From NCBI RefSeq assembly GCF_000374305.1, contig NZ_KB894093.1, positions 620,001-684,000 on the forward strand: 64,000 nucleotides of DNA, given 5' to 3'. This document shows, piece by piece, positions 17,441 to 26,643 of this stretch. Position 1 is the first letter of the stretch. The number at the start of each line of letters is the position of its first letter. The position numbers and the translations under genes are program-made. The notes beneath the pieces were generated by a model, which searched no databases, was not told the DNA's origin, and was given only the letters and a program-made list of their open reading frames with translations. Source of the DNA: Actinomadura flavalba DSM 45200 (GTDB taxonomy: Bacteria; Actinomycetota; Actinomycetes; Streptosporangiales; Streptosporangiaceae).

Positions 17441-18535
17441 TCATGCCAGGGGACGGGCGCCGCTCCACTTGAGCTGCGCGAAACCCGGCTTGATGACGCC
17501 GTTGATCAGTTCGAGCCGCTGCGAGAAGTCCAGGAAGGCCGACTTCATGGCGTTCACCGTGAACCACTGGAGGTCGTCCCAGGTGTAGTCGAACGCCTCG
17601 ACGAGCTTGGCGAACTCCTCCGACAGCGACGTACCCGACATGAGCCGGTTGTCGGTGTTGACCGTCACGCGGAAGTTGAGGGCGCGCAACAGCCCGATCG
17701 GGTGCTCGGCGATCGACTTGGCGGCGCCCGTCTGGATGTTGGACGTCGGGCACATCTCCAGCGGAATCCGCTTGTCGCGGACGTAGGCGGCGAGCCGCCC
17801 GAGCTGGGGCGCCTGGCCGTCCTCCACCTCGATGTCGTCGATGATGCGGACGCCGTGCCCGAGCCGGTCGGCGCCGCACCACTGGATCGCCTGCCAGATC
17901 GAGGGAAGGCCGAACCCCTCGCCCGCGTGGATCGTGAAGTGCGAGTTCTCGCGCTGGAGGTACTCGAACGCGTCGAGGTGCCGGGTGGGCGGGTAACCGG
18001 CTTCGGCCCCGGCGATGTCGAACCCGGCGACGCCCGCGTCCCGGTAGCGGACGGCCAGCTCGGCGATCTCCATGCTGCGCGCCTGGTGCCGCATCGCCGT
18101 CACCAGCGCGCCGACGCGGATGCCGTGCTCTCGCCCGCCCCGCTCGAACCCGGCCAGGACGGCCTCGACGACCTGCTCCAGGCTCAGGCCCTCGGCGGTA
18201 TGCAGCTCGGGCGCGTACCGCACCTCGGCGTAGACGACGCCGTCGCGCGCGAGGTCTTCGGCGCATTCGTAGGCGACGCGGGTCAGCGCCTCCTCGGACT
18301 GGAGCACGCCCACGGTGTGCGAGAACGTCTCCAGATACCGCTCCAGCGACCCGGAGTTGGACATCTCGGCGAACCAGCCGCCGAGCGAGGACGGATCGGT
18401 CGTCGGCAGCCCGTCGTAGCCGCCCTCGCGCGCGAGGTCGACGATGGTCTCGGGTCGCAGCCCACCGTCCAGATGATCGTGCAGCAGCACCTTGGGGGCC
18501 CGCCGGATCGCGGCGAGTGTGGGACGCTCGTTCAT
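17441..18535 (-). CDS. add: Adenosine deaminase
   Basis: A 364-residue zinc enzyme that deaminates (deoxy)adenosine to inosine. Metal and catalytic motifs: HDHLDGG near the N-terminus, [16 protein letters not shown] and NTDNRLMSG, all intact. It feeds inosine to deoD. In several actinomycetes add lies beside deoA and cdd; here about 9 kb of accessory genes separate them. ATG 18535 is the first codon of the family's usual start (a short helix before the zinc motif). The PH-like gene follows 8 bases after. Confidence 0.95.
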   Translation of the reverse strand: MNERPTLAAIRRAPKVLLHDHLDGGLRPETIVDLAREGGYDGLPTTDPSSLGGWFAEMSNSGSLERYLETFSHTVGVLQSEEALTRVAYECAEDLARDGVVYAEVRYAPELHTAEGLSLEQVVEAVLAGFERGGREHGIRVGALVTAMRHQARSMEIAELAVRYRDAGVAGFDIAGAEAGYPPTRHLDAFEYLQRENSHFTIHAGEGFGLPSIWQAIQWCGADRLGHGVRIIDDIEVEDGQAPQLGRLAAYVRDKRIPLEMCPTSNIQTGAAKSIAEHPIGLLRALNFRVTVNTDNRLMSGTSLSEEFAKLVEAFDYTWDDLQWFTVNAMKSAFLDFSQRLELINGVIKPGFAQLKWSGARPLA

Positions 18536-18633
18536 CTCACGAATCTAGCTCTTTTCCCACCTCAGCGGCACGGCCCGCGAGCCGGTGCCCCGTTTGGGGC
18601 ACGAACAGCGGGTCTGTGGCTTAGTGTCCCGGT

Positions 18634-19311
18634 GTGGCTACGGTTCTGCTCGTCGAGGACGACGATCATGTGCGGCAGGCGCTGGTGCGTGAACTGGGGG
18701 ACCTCGGGCACGGCGTGCGGAGCGTGGGACGGGCGCTGGACGCGCTGCGCGAGGTGACCGCGAGCGCCCCGGACGTCGTCGTCCTCGACCTCGGGCTGCC
18801 CGACCTCGACGGCGGCGAGGCCCTGAAGATGCTGCGTGCCGTGTCGGCGGTGCCGGTGATCGTGGCGTCGGCGCGCGACGGCGAACGCGAGATCATCCGC
18901 CTGCTGCGCTCGGGCGCCGACGACTACGTCGTCAAGCCGTTCTCCGCCGATCACCTGCACGCCCGCATCGAGGCCCTGCTCCGCCGCGTCCGGACGGACC
19001 CGCGCCCGCAGCCGCTCGTCGTCGGCGGCCTCCACGTGGACACCGACCGCCGCCAGGCCACCCTGGACGGCGTCCCGCTCCAGCTCTCCCGCCGCGAGTT
19101 CGACCTCCTGTCCTTCCTCGCCGCCAACGCCGGCCGCGTCGTCCACCGCAGGGAACTCCTCGCCGAGGTCTGGCACCAGTCCTACGGCGACGACCAGACC
19201 ATCGACGTCCACCTCTCCTGGCTACGCCGCAAACTAGGCGAATCCGCAGCCTCCCCCCGCTACCTCCACACCATCCGAGGCGTAGGTCTAATGCTCACCA
19301 CCCCACCCTGA
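18634..19311 (+). CDS. OmpR-family response regulator
   Basis: A 225-residue regulator. Receiver domain (1-115) with acidic pocket EDDD, phospho-acceptor Asp52 in VVVLDLGLPD and the conserved Lys in VVKPFSADHL. C-terminal winged helix (about 130-225) with LSRREFDLLSFLAANAGRVV and TIDVHLSWLRRKLGE. Start GTG 18634. Its partner kinase is probably the gene at 20252, on the same strand, but 940 bases separate them and a minus-strand gene lies between. Confidence 0.95.
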   Translation: MATVLLVEDDDHVRQALVRELGDLGHGVRSVGRALDALREVTASAPDVVVLDLGLPDLDGGEALKMLRAVSAVPVIVASARDGEREIIRLLRSGADDYVVKPFSADHLHARIEALLRRVRTDPRPQPLVVGGLHVDTDRRQATLDGVPLQLSRREFDLLSFLAANAGRVVHRRELLAEVWHQSYGDDQTIDVHLSWLRRKLGESAASPRYLHTIRGVGLMLTTPP

Positions 19312-19688
19312 CCGCCCCCGACCGCCTCTCCCAGACCAAGCCTGCCCCCCACCCAGCCACTCCCCTGGCCTCTTACCAACCCGCCCCACACGACCCGCCC
19401 GCACCGCCCGCACCACGCAGCCCACACCACGCCGTGCACGTATCGCGCCAAGCAGCCCACACCAGGCACCGCCCGTATCGCGCCACGCAGCCCACCCAGC
19501 AAAATGCCGCCACGCACAGCGCGCGCCACACAAGGCCGCCCCGCACTGGACGCAGGGCCACCCGCCCGAGGCCGCCCCGCGAACGCGAGGCTGCACCGCG
19601 CAAGGCCGTGACGCGCAAGGCCGTGACGCGCAAGGCCGTGACGCGCAAGGCCGTGACGCGCAAGGCCGTGACGCGCAAGGCCGTGGGG
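19312..19688. repeat. Gene-free region with 35-bp and 15-bp tandem repeats
   Basis: Two arrays follow the response regulator stop. A 35-base unit occurs about 2.6 times from 19414 (copies at 19414, 19449, 19484; core GTATCGCGCCACGCAGCCCA). A 15-base unit, CGCGCAAGGCCGTGA, occurs six times head-to-tail at 19597-19686, exact except for the last base of copy six. Both lie between convergent 3' ends. I see no promoter, RNA or gene in it. Confidence 0.9.
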
Positions 19689-20201
19689 TTAGTACTCGTA
19701 GATTTCTACGTTGGTGGGGCGGTCGTGCCAGACGGCTATTACGGCGGAGCCGTGGGTGTCGTTGGTGAGGTCGATGCGGAGCCAGCCGTCGCGGCGCCAC
19801 TGGCGGACGTGGGAGCCGGGGTCGGGGGTCGCCGAGACCAGGCGGGCGGAGGTCGGGGTGAGGGCCAGGACGACGCGGCCCGACTTCACCACGTAGGTGC
19901 GGATCTCCTCGCCCGGGCGGGACGGGGCGCGGGACGGAGGAGACTGCGACGCCGCCGGGGTCGCGGTGGGGTGCGGAGAGCGGGCGGGCGGTTCGGGGCG
20001 GACCTTCTCCGCCGACTGCGGCGCGCTCTCCGCCGGTGCGGGCTCGGGCGGGCGGCCCTGCCGCACCGGTGCCGACGCCGCGACGTCCGGGACGGCGAGC
20101 GCGGTGCCGCGCAGCGCGTCGCCGACGCCGAACCAGCTCACGGTGGCGCCCGCGACGGTCGTCGCCGTCCACACCGCCGCGAACAGCAGACGTGTTTTCA
20201 T
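19689..20201 (-). CDS. Secreted/anchored protein with proline-rich linker
   Basis: A 170-residue protein: N-terminal signal anchor (MKTRLLFAAVWTATTVAGAT), a ~65-residue Pro/Ala/Glu linker, and a compact C-terminal domain (about 95-170) with IRTYVVKSGRVVLALTPTSA and WLRIDLTNDTHGSAVIAVWH. The tail looks like a small beta-sandwich; I do not recognise it. It lies on the opposite strand between a response regulator and a histidine kinase, so it is probably inserted or is a sensed surface protein. ATG 20222 would add seven residues and has GGGGTGG close upstream. Confidence 0.6.
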   Translation of the reverse strand: MKTRLLFAAVWTATTVAGATVSWFGVGDALRGTALAVPDVAASAPVRQGRPPEPAPAESAPQSAEKVRPEPPARSPHPTATPAASQSPPSRAPSRPGEEIRTYVVKSGRVVLALTPTSARLVSATPDPGSHVRQWRRDGWLRIDLTNDTHGSAVIAVWHDRPTNVEIYEY

Positions 20202-20251
20202 AATGCGGCGAGTTTCGCACATTCCACCCCGACAATTGCGTGGGAGTTCCG

Positions 20252-21571
20252 ATGAGAGTCGCGCTGGCTCGGGTCGCCACGGCCGTGACGGCGATGGTGG
20301 CGCTGTCGTTCGTGCTCCCCCTCGGCCTCTTGAACGGGCAGATCGCGCGGGACCGCGCGCTGACGGCCGCCGAGCGGCAGGCGGCGTCGCTCGTGCCGGC
20401 GCTCGCGGTGACGACCGACCCGGCCGCGCTGGAGGCCGCGGTCGGCTCGGTCCCGGCGGGCACGGCGGGCACGCTCGCGCTGCATCTGCCGGACGGCGGG
20501 CCGATCGGCGTCCCGCGCGCGACCGCCGCCGACCTGGACCGCGCCCGCGACCTGCGGCGCACCTTCACCGTGGAGGCGGGCGACGGGACGGTGCTGCTCC
20601 GCCCGGTGCTGCTGGAGGGCGGCCGCGTCGCCGTCGTGGAGGTGCACGTGCCGGACGCCGAGCTGACGCGGGGCGTGGCGCGGTCGTGGACGATCCTCGC
20701 GCTGGTCGCGTTCGCGCTGGTGCTGGTGTCGGTGGCGATGGCCGACCGGCTGGCGCTGCGCGTCGTCCGGGCCGCCGACCGCCTCGCGCACGCCGTCACC
20801 CGCGTCGGCGGCGGTGAGCTGGGGGCGCGCGTCCGGCCGGGCGGCCCGGCGGAGCTGCGCGCCGCCGGGGAGGCGTTCAACCAGATGGCCGACCGGTTCG
20901 CCCGGCTGCTCGCGGCGGAGCGCGAGGCCGCCGCCGACCTGTCGCACCGGTTGCGCACACCGCTCACCGCGCTGCGGCTGAACCTGCACGGGCTGGCCGC
21001 CGATCCGTCCGACCCGACCCGGCTCGGCCAGAGCAAGGACGCGCTGGACCGGCTCGAACACGCGGTGGACGAGGTCATCCAGGCGGCGCGCCGACCACCC
21101 GAGCGGGCCGGATGCGACGCAGCGCGGGTCGTCCGGGAGCGGCTGGAGTTCTGGTCGGCGCTCGCAGACGACCAGGACCGCCGCTGGGACCTCGCCGTGC
21201 CCGGCGGTCCGGCGCCGGTGCCGGTGGCCGGGGACGAGCTGGCCGCCGCCGTGGACGCGCTGCTCGGCAACGTCTTCCGCCACACCCCGCACGGCACGGC
21301 GTTCACGGTGACCGTGCACCGGGGCCAGTACTCGACGGGCCTGCTCGTCGGTGACGCCGGGCCGGGCATCGCCGACGTCCCGGCCGCGCTCGCGCGGGGG
21401 ACGTCCGGTGCCGGATCGACCGGCCTCGGGCTGGACATCGCGCGGCGCCTCGCGGAGGTCACGGGCGGGTCGCTGAAGGTCGGGGCGGCGCCGCTCGGCG
21501 GGGCGCAGATCGAACTCTGGCTGCGGACGGCCGCCAAACCCGGGGGCCGCCGCGCCGCCCGCCGCAAATGA
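20252..21571 (+). CDS. Sensor histidine kinase
   Basis: A 439-residue membrane kinase: first membrane helix (about 8-28), an extracellular region of ~120 residues, second membrane helix (near SWTILALVAFALVLVSVAMA), HAMP-like segment, H-box LSHRLRTPLTALRLNL, then an ATPase domain with GNVFRHTP, DAGPGI and GLGLDIARRLAEVTGG. The autophosphorylated His is in the H-box. ATG 20252 has GGGAG upstream. Likely partner of the response regulator at 18634-19311. Confidence 0.93.
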   Translation: MRVALARVATAVTAMVALSFVLPLGLLNGQIARDRALTAAERQAASLVPALAVTTDPAALEAAVGSVPAGTAGTLALHLPDGGPIGVPRATAADLDRARDLRRTFTVEAGDGTVLLRPVLLEGGRVAVVEVHVPDAELTRGVARSWTILALVAFALVLVSVAMADRLALRVVRAADRLAHAVTRVGGGELGARVRPGGPAELRAAGEAFNQMADRFARLLAAEREAAADLSHRLRTPLTALRLNLHGLAADPSDPTRLGQSKDALDRLEHAVDEVIQAARRPPERAGCDAARVVRERLEFWSALADDQDRRWDLAVPGGPAPVPVAGDELAAAVDALLGNVFRHTPHGTAFTVTVHRGQYSTGLLVGDAGPGIADVPAALARGTSGAGSTGLGLDIARRLAEVTGGSLKVGAAPLGGAQIELWLRTAAKPGGRRAARRK

Positions 21572-21697
21572 CGCCGAATAGCCGTTATGAAGGGCTGATG
21601 GACTCCTTATGGACTGATTAAGAACCCATTCCGGCCGCGAATTCCGGGTTACCGTTCGGGCATTCCCAACGACCACCCCCGTCCACCTGGGAGTCCG

Positions 21698-22645
21698 ATG
21701 AAACCCCGCACCGCCCTCCGCCGCACCGGCTTCGGCCTTCTCGCCCTGGCTCCGGCCGGGGGCCTGGCCCTGGCCGCCGCACCCGCCGACGCGCACGGCT
21801 CGATGGAGAACCCGGTGAGCCGCGTGCTCGCCTGCCGCCTGGAGAACCCCGAGTCGCCGACGTCGGCCGCCTGCAAGGCCGCCGTCGCCGCAGGCGGCAC
21901 CCAGGCGTTCTACGACTGGAACGGCGTGCGGATCGGCAACGCGGACGGCCGGCACCGGCAGCTCATCCCCGACGGCAAGCTGTGCAGCGCCGGCGACCCC
22001 GCCTTCCGCGGGCTCGACCTGGCCCGCGCCGACTGGCCGTCCACGGCGCTGACCTCCGGCGCGAGCACGACGTTCCGCTTCAAGGCGACCGCGCAGCACC
22101 GGGGCGGCTTCCAGCTCTACATCACCAGGAACGGCTACGACGCGTCCAAGCCGCTCACGTGGTCGGACCTGGAGACGACGCCGTTCCTCACCAAGGCCGA
22201 TCCGGCCGTCGTCAACGGCGCCTACACGATGCCCGGCACGGTGCCCGCCGGGAAGACGGGCCGCCACCTGATCTACGCGATCTGGCAGCGGACCGACAGC
22301 CCCGAGGCGTTCTACTCCTGCTCGGACGTGACGTTCGGCGGCGCCTCCACCGGCGGCGGTGCGGCGCAGCCCGCGCCCGCCAAGCCCGTCGCGACGAAGA
22401 CGTCCGCGCCGAGGCCGAGCGCCGAGCCGACGAAGGAGCCCTGCGCCCCCGCCGCCGCGCACGCCCACCACGACGACGTCACGCTCAACGCGTCTCCGGC
22501 GGCGGGCAGCACGGCCGAGCAGGGCGCCGACCCGTTCGGCACGTTCCTCATCACCGCGACCGCCGGGCTCGCCATGGGCGGCGTCGGCGGGCTGCTGCTG
22601 ACCGGCCGCCGCCGTCGCGCGGCGGGCCAGCACACCCGTCGCTGA
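21698..22645 (+). CDS. AA10-type lytic polysaccharide monooxygenase, C-terminally membrane-anchored
   Basis: A 315-residue exported copper enzyme. Signal peptide ends AAPADA, leaving His33 as the N-terminal copper ligand (HGSMENPVSR). The second histidine is in TAQHRGGFQLYITR (His134), completing the histidine brace. Conserved fold segments follow (AFYDWNGVRI, AIWQRTDSPEAFYSCSDV). LPMOs cleave chitin or cellulose oxidatively. Instead of a carbohydrate-binding module it has a Thr/Pro/Ala linker and a C-terminal membrane helix (about 280-303) ending in GRRRRAAG, so the enzyme would be displayed on the cell. It ends at the hairpin 22652-22688. Confidence 0.9.
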   Translation: MKPRTALRRTGFGLLALAPAGGLALAAAPADAHGSMENPVSRVLACRLENPESPTSAACKAAVAAGGTQAFYDWNGVRIGNADGRHRQLIPDGKLCSAGDPAFRGLDLARADWPSTALTSGASTTFRFKATAQHRGGFQLYITRNGYDASKPLTWSDLETTPFLTKADPAVVNGAYTMPGTVPAGKTGRHLIYAIWQRTDSPEAFYSCSDVTFGGASTGGGAAQPAPAKPVATKTSAPRPSAEPTKEPCAPAAAHAHHDDVTLNASPAAGSTAEQGADPFGTFLITATAGLAMGGVGGLLLTGRRRRAAGQHTRR

Positions 22646-22651
22646 CGCCAC

Positions 22652-22688
22652 CCGCCGGGGCGGCCGGACCACCCGGCCGCCCCGGCGG
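22652..22688 (+). terminator. Hairpin after LPMO gene
   Basis: A perfect 15-base-pair GC stem (22653-22667 with 22673-22687), 5-base loop, without a T-run. Possible terminator for the LPMO transcript. Confidence 0.6.
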
Positions 22689-22894
22689 CGACGGCCCGCA
22701 CGCGCCATTGCCCACGTCAGGATGCCCGCGCTCATGGATGCCTCCTCGAAGTCCCGCCTCCCCGGTCGAAGAGGCACGACTTCAGAATGCACCCGCCTCG
22801 CGACTCTCTGTCACCGTCGCGGGGAGGATTTCCCGCACCGCCACCGGTGGCAGATCGTGTCCGCCGAAGGGATGAGTTCGGCGGGTGATCTCCG

Positions 22895-23941
22895 TCAGAG
22901 GTCGATGACGACCTTCACGTCGTCGGGCTCGACCTGGAACGCCTCGGCCGCGCGTTCCAGCGGCAGGCGGCGGGTGATGAGACGCGCCAGCCAGTCCGCG
23001 TCGGCCTTGGCCAGGGCGTCGGCCGCGAGCTCGTAGTGCCGCAGGTTCGCGTTCACCGAGCCGAACAGCAGGCCGTTGCGCAGGACGAGGTCGCCGCCGA
23101 AGCGGCCGACGTCGATGCCCAGCTCCGACGTACCGGAGGGCAGCCCCGTCAGGCAGACGATGCCCGCGTTGGCCCCCGCAGCCGCGACGTCGTGGATGAC
23201 GGGCGCGGCGCCGGTCGTCTCGACGACGATGTCGGGCAGCCCGCCCTTGACGGCGTCGCCGACCGTCCCGGAGTGGTAGGTCGCGCCGAGCGCCTTCACC
23301 AGCCCGGGCTTGGGGCCCTGGTCGGTGCGGTCCATGACGTGCACGTCCAGCCCCCGCTGGACGCCGAGCAGCGCGGCGAGCAGCCCGATCGGCCCGGCGC
23401 CGGTGACGAGCACGCGGCGCGGCGCGAACCAGGAGCGCGCCCCGATGCGCTCGATCTGGTCCCACGCCTTGGCGACGACGGTGGTCGGCTCCATGAGGAC
23501 GCCGACGTCGGCGAGCGACGGGTCCAGCCGGACGGCGTACTCGGACTCGACCGTCCACTGCTCGGCGCCGTAGCCGTCGAGTTCCTTGATGCCGCGCTCG
23601 ACGAACTTCCCGTTCCGGCACATGTCGAACTCGCCCCGCTCGCACGCCCCGCACGGTTCGGGGTCGGGGCGCCGGACGACGCCGACGACCAGGTCGCCGG
23701 GCGCGAATCCGCTGGTGGGCGGCGCCTCGCGGACGCGGCCGAGCGACTCGTGCCCGAGGACGAGGTCGCGGGCTCCCGGCGGGGCGGTGCCGTAGACCGC
23801 GTCGGCGATCTCCCTGTCGGTGCCGCAGACGCCGAGCGCGACGCCGTCCACGAGCAGTTCTCCCGGCCCGTTATGCGGTTCGGGCCGGTCCTCGACGCGG
23901 ACCGAGCCCGCTTCCCCCGGTGTGACCGTCAACGCACGCAT
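22895..23941 (-). CDS. Glucose 1-dehydrogenase-like zinc alcohol dehydrogenase
   Basis: A 348-residue medium-chain dehydrogenase/reductase. Catalytic zinc ligands: GVCGTDREI, GHESLGRV and a later LMEPTTVVAKA Glu. A structural zinc loop is present (CGACERGEFDMC). NAD(P) fold: VLVTGAGPIGLLAALLG. The C-terminal domain resembles glucose dehydrogenase (Glc_dehyd_C: FGSVNANLRHYE). It oxidises an aldose, probably glucose, to the lactone. A 250-base region to the LPMO gene holds only a hairpin. Confidence 0.88.
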   Translation of the reverse strand: MRALTVTPGEAGSVRVEDRPEPHNGPGELLVDGVALGVCGTDREIADAVYGTAPPGARDLVLGHESLGRVREAPPTSGFAPGDLVVGVVRRPDPEPCGACERGEFDMCRNGKFVERGIKELDGYGAEQWTVESEYAVRLDPSLADVGVLMEPTTVVAKAWDQIERIGARSWFAPRRVLVTGAGPIGLLAALLGVQRGLDVHVMDRTDQGPKPGLVKALGATYHSGTVGDAVKGGLPDIVVETTGAAPVIHDVAAAGANAGIVCLTGLPSGTSELGIDVGRFGGDLVLRNGLLFGSVNANLRHYELAADALAKADADWLARLITRRLPLERAAEAFQVEPDDVKVVIDL

Positions 23942-24000
23942 GATCGCCTCCCCTTTCCAGGTGGTTACCCACCGTGACGCGACTTACTACGTGTTTCACG

Positions 24001-25077
24001 TCATGGGTCGTCATCAGGGTCAATACCGGCGTACAGCATGATGTCGGTCGCGACCATCTGCACCGACACGTACGCGGCGACGGTCAGCGAGTCGGTGCCG
24101 CCCGCGTCGCGCTCGCCGAACGGATGCGCGGCCTTCAGCGCCCGCGCGGACGCGGCGCGGTTGCGGGCCGGGTCCGGCCGGGACGGGGCCAGGTCGTCCA
24201 GCGCCTCGGCCATCTCCCGCACGACCGGGCCCAGGTGGTGCCGTTCCTCCGGGCTCATCGCCGTCGCCGTGCGGACCAGCGACAGGCAGCTCTCCCCCAG
24301 CATGATCAGCCGGTCGATCTTCTCGTCCTCGGCCATCAGCGGCGCCCGATCGCCCCACCGGTTGATCGTCCGGCGCACCGCGTGGTGGCTGACGCGGCGC
24401 ACGTCACCGAGTTCGGCCAGCGGCGCGGACAGGTCGCCGAGCAGCCGGACGGTCCGCTGCGCGGCCACCTCGCCGTCGCGTTCCAGTTCCCGCGCGGTCT
24501 GCCGCAGCATCGTGGTCATCTCCCCGAGCGCCGCCGCCTCCGCGCGGCGCAGCAGCGCCACGAGCCGCACCGGGAACAGGATCTGGCTGAACACCAGCGC
24601 GACGCCCGCGCCGATCAGCGCGTCCACGAGCCGCCCGGCGCCGACGCTGTGGCCCCCCGTCGTCACGGTCAGGATCGCGCCCGCGGCGGCCTGGGCGATG
24701 ACGATCCGCTGCGCGCCGATCGCCACGGCGACCGTCGCCGCCACGGCGACGGCGAACGCCAGCGTCCCGTTCCCGCCGTTGAACAGCGTGGTCGCGAACT
24801 CGCCGACGATGATGCCGATGAGGACGCCGCGCAGCAGCCGCAGCGCGTTGGCGCCGCGCTCGCCGCCGGTGGCGTTCAGCGCGACGACGGCGGAGATCGG
24901 CGCGAAGAACGGCTCGTGCCCCGTGATGAACCCGCCCGCGACGTACCACGCGAGCGTCGCCGCCGCCGTCGACTGCACGATCGGCCACGCCTGCGCCCGC
25001 ACCCGCCGCCACGCGGCCCGGACGCCGCGTGCCACCCGGCGTCCGGCACGTCCCGCGATGTCCTGCCCGTCCGGCAT
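24001..25077 (-). CDS. FUSC-family aromatic-acid-exporter-like membrane protein
   Basis: A ~358-residue protein: six hydrophobic segments in the first 200 residues (from QSTAAATLAWYVAGGFITGH through VALVFSQILFPVRL) followed by a long cytosolic helical domain (HHAVRRTINRWGDRAPLMAE, ESCLSLVRTATAMSPEERHH). The layout is that of FUSC/ArAE proteins, thought to export aromatic acids. ATG 25077 has GGGAGGG at good spacing. It is divergent from the ferritin-like gene. Confidence 0.8.
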   Translation of the reverse strand: MPDGQDIAGRAGRRVARGVRAAWRRVRAQAWPIVQSTAAATLAWYVAGGFITGHEPFFAPISAVVALNATGGERGANALRLLRGVLIGIIVGEFATTLFNGGNGTLAFAVAVAATVAVAIGAQRIVIAQAAAGAILTVTTGGHSVGAGRLVDALIGAGVALVFSQILFPVRLVALLRRAEAAALGEMTTMLRQTARELERDGEVAAQRTVRLLGDLSAPLAELGDVRRVSHHAVRRTINRWGDRAPLMAEDEKIDRLIMLGESCLSLVRTATAMSPEERHHLGPVVREMAEALDDLAPSRPDPARNRAASARALKAAHPFGERDAGGTDSLTVAAYVSVQMVATDIMLYAGIDPDDDP

Positions 25078-25247
25078 CGGCCCTCCCAGGTCAGGTCTCT
25101 GCCCTGGTGAAGCCCGCGTCAAGGGTGGCGAACCGGCCGCCGGCCCGGAAACGTGATCATGCTTTACGCGACGTCGCCCGTCCGTTGGGACGGGGGCGGG
25201 CATCACCGAGGCGTTCGCATCTTCGCTCGCGTCAGGAGTGTTCCGCC

Positions 25248-25781
25248 GTGTCCGACAACTTCGTGCTGGACGTCAGCCGCATCCGCGACCAGGTCCGCCA
25301 GAAGATGAACGAGGGGCCCGTCACCGAGACCTACGGCCACGACGTGCAGCGCGTCATCGACGTGCTCAACGAGGTCGTCGCGACCGAGGTCGTGTGCTGG
25401 CTGCGGTACACGCGGCACGCGATCGTCGCCGCCGGCATCGACCGCGCCCAGGTCGCCGCCGAGTTCACCGAGCACGCCAAGGAGGAGATGAACCACGCCC
25501 TGCGCGCCGCCGAACGCGTCAACCAGCTCGGCGGGGCCCCCGCGCTCGACCCGAGCAAGCTCGCCGAACGCTCCCACACCGACTACACGACGCCGCCCGA
25601 CGACGACCTGGACCAGATGCTCCGGGACAACCTGGAGGCCGAGCGCATCGTCATCGCGATCTACCAGGAGATCGTCCGCTGGCTCGGCGACGGCGACCCC
25701 ACCACCCGGCGGCTCATCGAGTCGATCCTGGAGGAGGAAGAGGACCACGCCGACGACCTGGTCGACCTGCTCGGCATCTGA
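25248..25781 (+). CDS. Ferritin-like (bacterioferritin/Dps-type) protein
   Basis: A 177-residue four-helix protein with paired di-iron motifs: EVVCWLRYTRH, EFTEHAKEEMNHA, then EAERIVIAIYQEIV and EEEEDHADDLVD. These give the ExxH pairs of ferritin-like enzymes. It stores or detoxifies iron and peroxide. An N-terminal extension (VSDNFVLDVSRIRDQVRQ) precedes the bundle. A single Cys near the first helix is unusual. GTG 25248 has AGGAG upstream. Divergent from the FUSC gene; 170 bases between. Confidence 0.85.
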   Translation: MSDNFVLDVSRIRDQVRQKMNEGPVTETYGHDVQRVIDVLNEVVATEVVCWLRYTRHAIVAAGIDRAQVAAEFTEHAKEEMNHALRAAERVNQLGGAPALDPSKLAERSHTDYTTPPDDDLDQMLRDNLEAERIVIAIYQEIVRWLGDGDPTTRRLIESILEEEEDHADDLVDLLGI

Positions 25782-25914
25782 TCAGCGGCCGGGCCGCGAA
25801 CGCCGTGCGGAATCCGAGGGCCCCCGCCGCGCGCAGGTCGTACGTGTGCGACGCGACCGTCATGACGTCGGCGGGTGCGAGGCCGAGCCGGCGCGCGAGT
25901 CGGGCTTGAAAGCG
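25777..25914 (-). pseudogene. Remnant of a haloacid dehalogenase-type HAD hydrolase
   Basis: One minus-strand frame reads RFQARLARRLGLAPADVMTV then ASHTYDLRAAGALGFRTAFA and ends ARPLI. This is the C-terminal core of type II haloacid dehalogenases (usual form VAAHPYDLRAAKALGFRTAFV). No start, first motif (DxD) or middle of the gene is present, and the fragment overlaps the last bases of the ferritin-like gene. It sits between that gene and the TetR stop. It is a decayed leftover. Confidence 0.65.
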
Positions 25915-25982
25915 CCGGTCATCCCGGCGGTGAACACCGAGCAGGCTTTCGGCATGGCGCCGTTCGGGGACGCCTCCGGGCG

Positions 25983-26612
25983 TCAGGCGAGCGCGGGTTC
26001 GACGAGATCGAACGCGCGGGCGGCGTCGGCGGCGACCAGGCGGGCGGTCTCGTCGGCGGAACGGCCCGCCAGGATGTGGTCCTGGATGCGCTGGAACAGG
26101 ACGCGGTGCACGCCGCCGAGCAAAGTCGCGGTGGTCAGGACGGTGATGTCGTCGGGGGCGGCGCCGGTGGCGTCGGCCAGGGCGCGCGCGAGTTCCGCCT
26201 CGCGGCGGTCGTGCAGGACGCGCAGTGCGGCGGTGAGCGTCGGGCTGTCGGCGATCATGCGGGCGAACGGCTCCGGGGCGAATCCGGCGACCGGGTCGCG
26301 GGCCTCGACGGCGGCGGCGAAGGCGCGGCGCAGCGCGGCTGGCGCGGATTCGCCCGGCGCGCGCCCGGAGACGACGCGGGCGAGCGAGGCGGCGAACGCG
26401 TCCTGGTGGTCGAGCGCCAGGTCTTCCTTGCGGGCGAAGTAGTTGGTGACGGTCTTCTTGGCGACGCGTGCGGCGGCGGCGATCTCGGAGATGGTCGTCG
26501 CCTCGAAGCCCTGCTCGACGAAGAGACGGGTGGCGTGGTCGGAGATGGCCTGCCGGGTCTCCTGCTTCTTGGACTCGCGGAGGCCGGGGGGCGTGCTGGT
26601 GTCGGTGGTCAC
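25983..26612 (-). CDS. TetR family regulator
   Basis: A 209-residue regulator. HTH: ETRQAISDHATRLFVEQGFE, then ATTISEIAAAARVAKKTVTN with YFARKEDLALDH. It is divergent from a short leader and a VOC gene. Between them lie a -35/-10 pair (26644-26673) and the 26-base palindrome at 26676-26701, which sits just after the -10 of the VOC promoter. It probably represses that promoter. GTG 26612 is the start. Confidence 0.9.
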   Translation of the reverse strand: MTTDTSTPPGLRESKKQETRQAISDHATRLFVEQGFEATTISEIAAAARVAKKTVTNYFARKEDLALDHQDAFAASLARVVSGRAPGESAPAALRRAFAAAVEARDPVAGFAPEPFARMIADSPTLTAALRVLHDRREAELARALADATGAAPDDITVLTTATLLGGVHRVLFQRIQDHILAGRSADETARLVAADAARAFDLVEPALA

Positions 26613-26643
26613 AGAAGAATCTTACCCCGAACGTATTTTTACG

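Noticed and set aside
22650-22735. Small minus-strand gene from ATG 22735 with GAGGAGG upstream
   Set aside because: Runs through the LPMO hairpin and antisense into the LPMO; basic, low-complexity product.
20198-22792. Long minus-strand open frame opposite the kinase and LPMO
   Set aside because: Shadow frame; repetitive Arg/Gly/Ala composition with no motif.
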